From Hevea brasiliensis (lineage: Eukaryota > Streptophyta > Magnoliopsida > Malpighiales > Euphorbiaceae), in the NCBI RefSeq assembly GCF_030052815.1, contig NC_079496.1, positions 42,061,593 through 42,125,592 of the forward strand: a DNA stretch of 64,000 bases, given 5' to 3'. This document shows positions 60,695 through 64,000 of this stretch, in pieces. Position 1 is the stretch's first letter. Each line of letters starts with the position of its first letter. The notes under the pieces are model-generated. The model made no database searches, had not been told where the DNA came from, and was given only the letters and a program-made list of their open reading frames with translations. A program made the position numbers and the translations under genes.

Positions 60695-61252
60695 ATGAGC
60701 ACAGAACAACCACCGCCATCCAATATCCTTGCAAGCATACTTGATCGCAATAGGTTGACAAGACCTAATTTATCTGATTGGCTAAGAAATTTGAAACTTG
60801 TCCTAAACCTTGAACATATTGGATATGTTCTAGACTCACAGGTTCCTGGTCCCTTGCCTCTAGAGGCCACACAAGAGGAACATGAAACTTTGGACAATTG
60901 GAAGGAGCATAATATGAGAGCCAAGTGTTACATGCTTGTTTCTATGAGTAATGAGTTACAGAAGCAGCATGAGAACATGCAGAGTGAGATCCTCCTTCAC
61001 CTACAAGAGTTGTATGGTGAGCACAGCAGGAATGCTAGGTATGAGATATCTAGGCAGCTGTTCCACATGAGGATGTCTGAGGAACAGAATGTTAGGAATC
61101 ATGTCCACAAGATGATTCGGCTGATTGAGCAGCTGGAACATCTTGACCTTAACATGGATTTCTAATTGCAGACGGATTTGATCCTTTAGTCCCTTCCTGA
61201 GTCTTTTGGGAATTTTGTAACAAATTTCCATATGACTAAATAGGAATGCACC
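60695..61252 (+). pseudogene. gag: gag N-terminal part of H
   Basis: ATG at 60695 (MSTEQPPPSNILASILDRN); an upstream in-frame TTG at 60668 is not needed. Copia UBN2-like gag: LSDWLRNLKLVLNLEHIGYV, WKEHNMRAKCYMLVSMSNEL, EILLHLQELYGEHSRNARYE. First stop at 61163-61165 (DF then TAA at a Gln codon), then stops at LIL-TAG and MTK-TAG. All three are C-to-T type changes at Gln codons in an otherwise aligned frame. Confidence 0.9.
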
Positions 61253-61924
61253 TTGGCTAGTTTATTCAACATGCTGGTTATTGCCCAAAAGAATATGCTG
61301 GGCAATAAAGGAAAAGAGGTAGCTTTGATTGCATCTTCTTCTGCTAGAAAGTCTAACAAGAAGAAGGGCAATAAGAAAAAGAAACCTCAGATTCCTGGTC
61401 CTTCTAAGAAAATAGCTAAACATAAAGGGATGATTAAAGTTGATGGAGGCAAAGTAAAGTGTTTCCACTGCCAGAAGGATGGGCGCTGGAAAAGGAATTG
61501 CCCAGAGTATCTTGCTTCTCTGAAGGACAAGAAGGATACACCTTCGGAAGGTATGTCCATATCTTATTATTTAGATTCTGATGATACTCATAGTTCATCT
61601 ACAGCTTGGGTTTTAGATACTGATGCCAATTCTCACATTTCTTATGATATGCAAGAACTAGCAAATAGTAGCAGCTTGAGTTCTCAAGATGTTAGACTCT
61701 GAATTGGCGATGGCTCAACTGTTGAAGCTTTAGCCATAGGATCTAAATCTTTTTACATGTTTGGACATGTTTTATGTTTGGATAATATTTTATATGTACC
61801 TGATGCTTTTAAGAACATCATTTCTATATCTAGTTTGACTAGAAATGGCTATGAATTTCAGTTCACAGATGATGTTTGCAATATTTAATTTAGAGATAAA
61901 TATGTTGGTTCGGGTTATATGAAT
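61253..61924 (+). pseudogene. gag: gag C-terminus and protease start of H
   Basis: Same frame: Lys-rich linker KSNKKKGNKKKKPQIPGPSK, zinc knuckle CFHCQKDGRWKRNC, where Arg replaces the conserved His, then protease VLDTDANSHISYDMQELANS, where the DTG motif is DTD. TGG to TGA at 61700-61702 and another stop near 61888 (CNI then TAA) follow; homology to G runs to GSGYMN, where element I interrupts. Confidence 0.9.
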
Positions 61925-62523
61925 TGTCGACACCATATTTTGGCCGATCCCTAGAATCAATAAAAATTCTTCTTTGAACAGCTAATCTCGTTTCCGATCC
62001 CTCTTTAGGCGGTCACATTTCCGATCTCTCCTCACAAAAATTGAATTAATGCTGAGTCCTCATATTCATTAAGCCTCGCCGATCTCTCAAATCATTTACC
62101 GATCTCTTAAACCCGTTGTCGAATTTCCGGACCTGTCAAGTATATTCCTGATCTCTGTTGATAAATAAAATGAACTGGCACTAGATCTTTTCCTACCAGT
62201 TTTATTGCCGACCTCCTTTTCGGAAGATTAAGAGCTAAAGTTTGGGTTCGGTTTAACGAGGGTTCCGATCTTAAGTGTTCAAGTTAAATTTTCAATTTTA
62301 ACCAAGTCCCGTTCAGCATTTCTCCCCCACCGATCTCATGCTTATTGTGCTTTCCGATCTTTTATACTTAGATTAATAATGGTATTTAGTTCATGTTTCG
62401 CTATGCTCATACAATCAAATACTTAGGCAAATTCGAAGATTTTCCAATCACATCCATTCATTGAACAAAAGAGATATTCCATTTCATTTCATAATTTGTA
62501 CAAGTTATTCGGCTGGGGGATCA
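61925..62523 (-). repeat. Probable 3' LTR of element I (about 0.6 kb)
   Basis: Left edge TGTCGACACC; right edge inferred at ...GGGGGATCA, where minus-strand GGCTGGGGG would be the polypurine tract and TGATCCCCC the LTR start. It contains at least eight dispersed CCGATC boxes. The inferred right edge needs the other LTR for proof. Confidence 0.5.
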
Positions 62524-63065
62524 CCCCCAGCCTGATTTACATTCTGCTCACTCTCTCTCTCTTCCTCGCCCTCCTCCTCACTATCTTCACCATCGCCCCC
62601 GGGAGCCAGGTCGTCCATCCAAGAAAAGTCCTCTTCAGGATAGCGCTTTTGAAGTTCGGCCAAGAGATCCTTATGAGCATTCACATAGGCTCCGGCTATT
62701 CCCGACACCATCTCTTCATCCTTTTCCTTGAGCTCTTTTTCTTTCTCCGAAAGCTCCTTATCCTTCGCGTTAAGCTCCTCTACAAGTTGAGCGACCTGAG
62801 CGGCTTCGTTGGCCTGAAGTGCCCGGATTTCTCTGAGAGCCCGTTCACTTTCAGCCAAGTCACGAGACCTTTCGGCCAGCTGGTCTTCATGGTACTTCGC
62901 CCGTCCCTCGACTTGAGATATATAATCCCGAGCGGATGAGAGTTGGGATCGGAGGGAAGTCAATTCCTGATTTTTCTTCCCAACCTCCTTACCTGCAGCC
63001 GAATCTTTTCTCGAATCATGGTCCGGTTCACGACACTCCACGCTTAGGCTCATGGTTCGAGTCAA
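62505..63065 (-). pseudogene. C-terminal coiled-coil protein of element I
   Basis: 186 codons. Heptad-like charged region with LTSLRSQLSSARDYISQVEG, then VEELNAKDKELSEKEKELKE, predicted coiled coil by pattern; then YPEEDFSWMDDLAPGGDG and a Glu-rich acidic tail, ending PPAE. This resembles the C-terminal part of the plant gypsy-type putative transposase ORF. The upstream ORF (63070-63459) is in a different frame, so this is probably one protein broken by a shift near 63066. The last codons overlap the inferred LTR edge. Confidence 0.7.
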
Positions 63066-63069
63066 GATA

Positions 63070-63459
63070 TCATCGAGACCATTCAGGATAGCTGTCCGAT
63101 CCTCTTGAAAGAAGATGGTAGATCCCGGGACTTTGGTAAAATCGGGGTTCTCCTAACGATCGGTTATTCTTCAAGCGATCGGTCAAGATTCGGCGCCACG
63201 AGAAGAGGTCCTCCTGAGAAGATTGAGAAGGCTCCCTTCCGTGCTTGGAATAAGCGAGATAGGCGGGCCGCTCTTCCGATCTAGGAGGAGATCTGACAGC
63301 CTCAATGGTCGGCGGACCCGAAGGTTGAGACGGGTCTCTTTGCATCTCCCCAGGTTCGTGACCGGGTGTTTGAAGACGTTCCGAACGCTTCATCTCCTTT
63401 ACTTTCCGGAAGATCTCTTTGTCCTTCTTCCGCTTCCTAGAACCCTCACCACCCGCCAT
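63070..63459 (-). pseudogene. Middle, basic/proline-rich segment of element I protein
   Basis: MAGGEGSRKRKKDKEIFRKV, then QPSGPPTIEAVRSPPRSEER. It ends SYPEWSR before a stop and a shifted frame. The ATG follows a sequence CTTTTCTTTGTGCAG that looks like a splice acceptor with CTAAC branch-like site, so the start may instead be an exon edge. Confidence 0.6.
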
Positions 63460-63520
63460 ACCTGCACAAAGAAAAGGTTAGTGAGATCGCTAAGGTCCCG
63501 AACTGAGATATAGAAAATAC

Positions 63521-64000
63521 CAATGCCGAGGTCGAGAGCGGAAGTTCGCGATCTCGGCGGTGATCGATTGCATGGTCCAATGGTGCGATTCGGCGATCAC
63601 CGCATTTGGACAGAATATTTTAGAGTGGTGGCACGACTTTTCTGCTCCTTCAATATCTAGATTTCCTCTTGACTCAGGGTAAAGTGCTTCGGAAGCAGGG
63701 GCCCCTGGTACCACAAGCTACTAGGAAATTCCTCAAAGCAGATCGGAACTTTACTCCTCGAATGAAGAACCTGGTTCTTCCAATTCTTAAGGGATGAGGG
63801 CAGATCGGAAAAGAGTCCGAACGAGGCTTCGCTGAAAGAACCGGTGTTCGTCTTCCTTTCGTGAGTTAGTGCATGCAGCTCGGCGAACACCTTAGCCGTA
63901 GGTCCGATTCCCTTAGCTCGGCATAGACCTCGGAAAGCTACCAAGATCCGCCACGAGTTAGGATGGATTTGAACAATGGATATTCGGTGAAATTTTAAGA
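63521..64000 (-). pseudogene. Gypsy-type putative transposase domain of element I (C-terminal part)
   Basis: Frame open from beyond the window: IHPNSWRILVAFRGLCRAKG, FAELHALTHERKTNTGSFSE, PICFEEFPSSLWYQGPLLPK, HFTLSQEEI, then TAG at 63657-63659 where Glu is expected, and a one-base loss just after; IVGAEKSCHHS-like sequence continues in another frame to about 63521. Matches the family pattern known as 'transposase (putative) gypsy type'; the biochemical role of that family is not established. Confidence 0.7.

Larger units (their letters stand above)
58768..61924 (+). mobile_element. Element H: Ty1/copia, truncated, opposite orientation to G
   Basis: Truncated 5' LTR, primer-binding site, leader, gag and protease start; interrupted at 61924 by element I (candidate target duplication TGAAT, right partner outside the window). 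Same family as G. Integrase and RT, if retained, lie beyond the window. Confidence 0.88.
61925..64000 (-). mobile_element. Element I: gypsy-type element with gypsy-type putative transposase protein, partial
   Basis: Its left edge TGTCGACACCATATTTTGG sits inside H. Minus-strand coding downstream of it encodes the domain known as 'transposase (putative) gypsy type' plus a coiled-coil, acidic C-terminus. GC content is clearly higher than the surrounding DNA. The 5' part lies beyond the window. Confidence 0.75.

Overview
The window looks like a repeat-rich, probably intergenic or pericentromeric stretch of a flowering-plant nuclear genome. No host protein-coding gene, rRNA or tRNA gene could be supported. 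Nearly everything recognisable is LTR retrotransposon: Ty3/gypsy chromovirus (Tekay/Del-like) copies with very long LTRs of 3.5 to 4.5 kb, Ty1/copia copies with LTRs of about 2 kb, a Tat/Athila-like gypsy remnant, and a gypsy element carrying the plant 'transposase (putative) gypsy type' protein. Primer-binding sites match plant initiator tRNA-Met (TGGTATCAGAGC). A dicot is likely from base composition and element types; the species cannot be named from sequence alone. Element letters (A to N) are used throughout.

Layout. 1-6719: A, the 3' half of a Tekay-like chromovirus (+): RT, RNase H, integrase, chromodomain and 3' LTR. 6720-8670: K, the 3' end of a Tat/Athila-like element. 8671-40572: one copia solo LTR (J, -) blown apart by nested insertions. 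C (8711-29236, -, TSD ATTTT) sits in J; E (solo gypsy LTR 12460-18019, TSD TTACA) sits in C; N (copia solo LTR 15905-17958, TSD GGTAG) sits in E; D (19181-26459, +, TSD AGTAA) sits in the right LTR of C; F (30247-39588, -, TSD TATTA) sits in J. 40573-45248: truncated gypsy LTR L, split by solo LTR M (41020-44476, -, TSD TTGAT). 45565-46105: a foldback/MITE-like element. 46106-48552: T-rich, unassigned DNA with an (ATA)n tract. 48553-49748: a second K-type LTR. 49749-58557: G, a nearly complete but dead copia element (-). 58558-58767: a gypsy gag scrap. 58768-61924: H, a copia element in the opposite orientation to G. 61925-64000: I, a gypsy element (-) inserted in H and running off the window.

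How the parts relate. A still shows recognisable RT-to-chromodomain coding, but it has a stop, a frameshift and a lost integrase catalytic Asp. D and F share LTR architecture with A, but their gag lacks the capsid domain at the same joint, and they carry a conserved non-coding block (also partly present in C) in place of pol. They therefore look like a non-autonomous lineage mobilised by A-type relatives. Across all these chromovirus LTRs, otherwise diverged, the same RNA-like module recurs (two or three adjacent hairpins, the last ending in a TATACC stem). Paired changes keep the stems, and this is the best candidate for an undescribed functional structure. Identity statements are by-eye comparisons; no alignment or database search was run.
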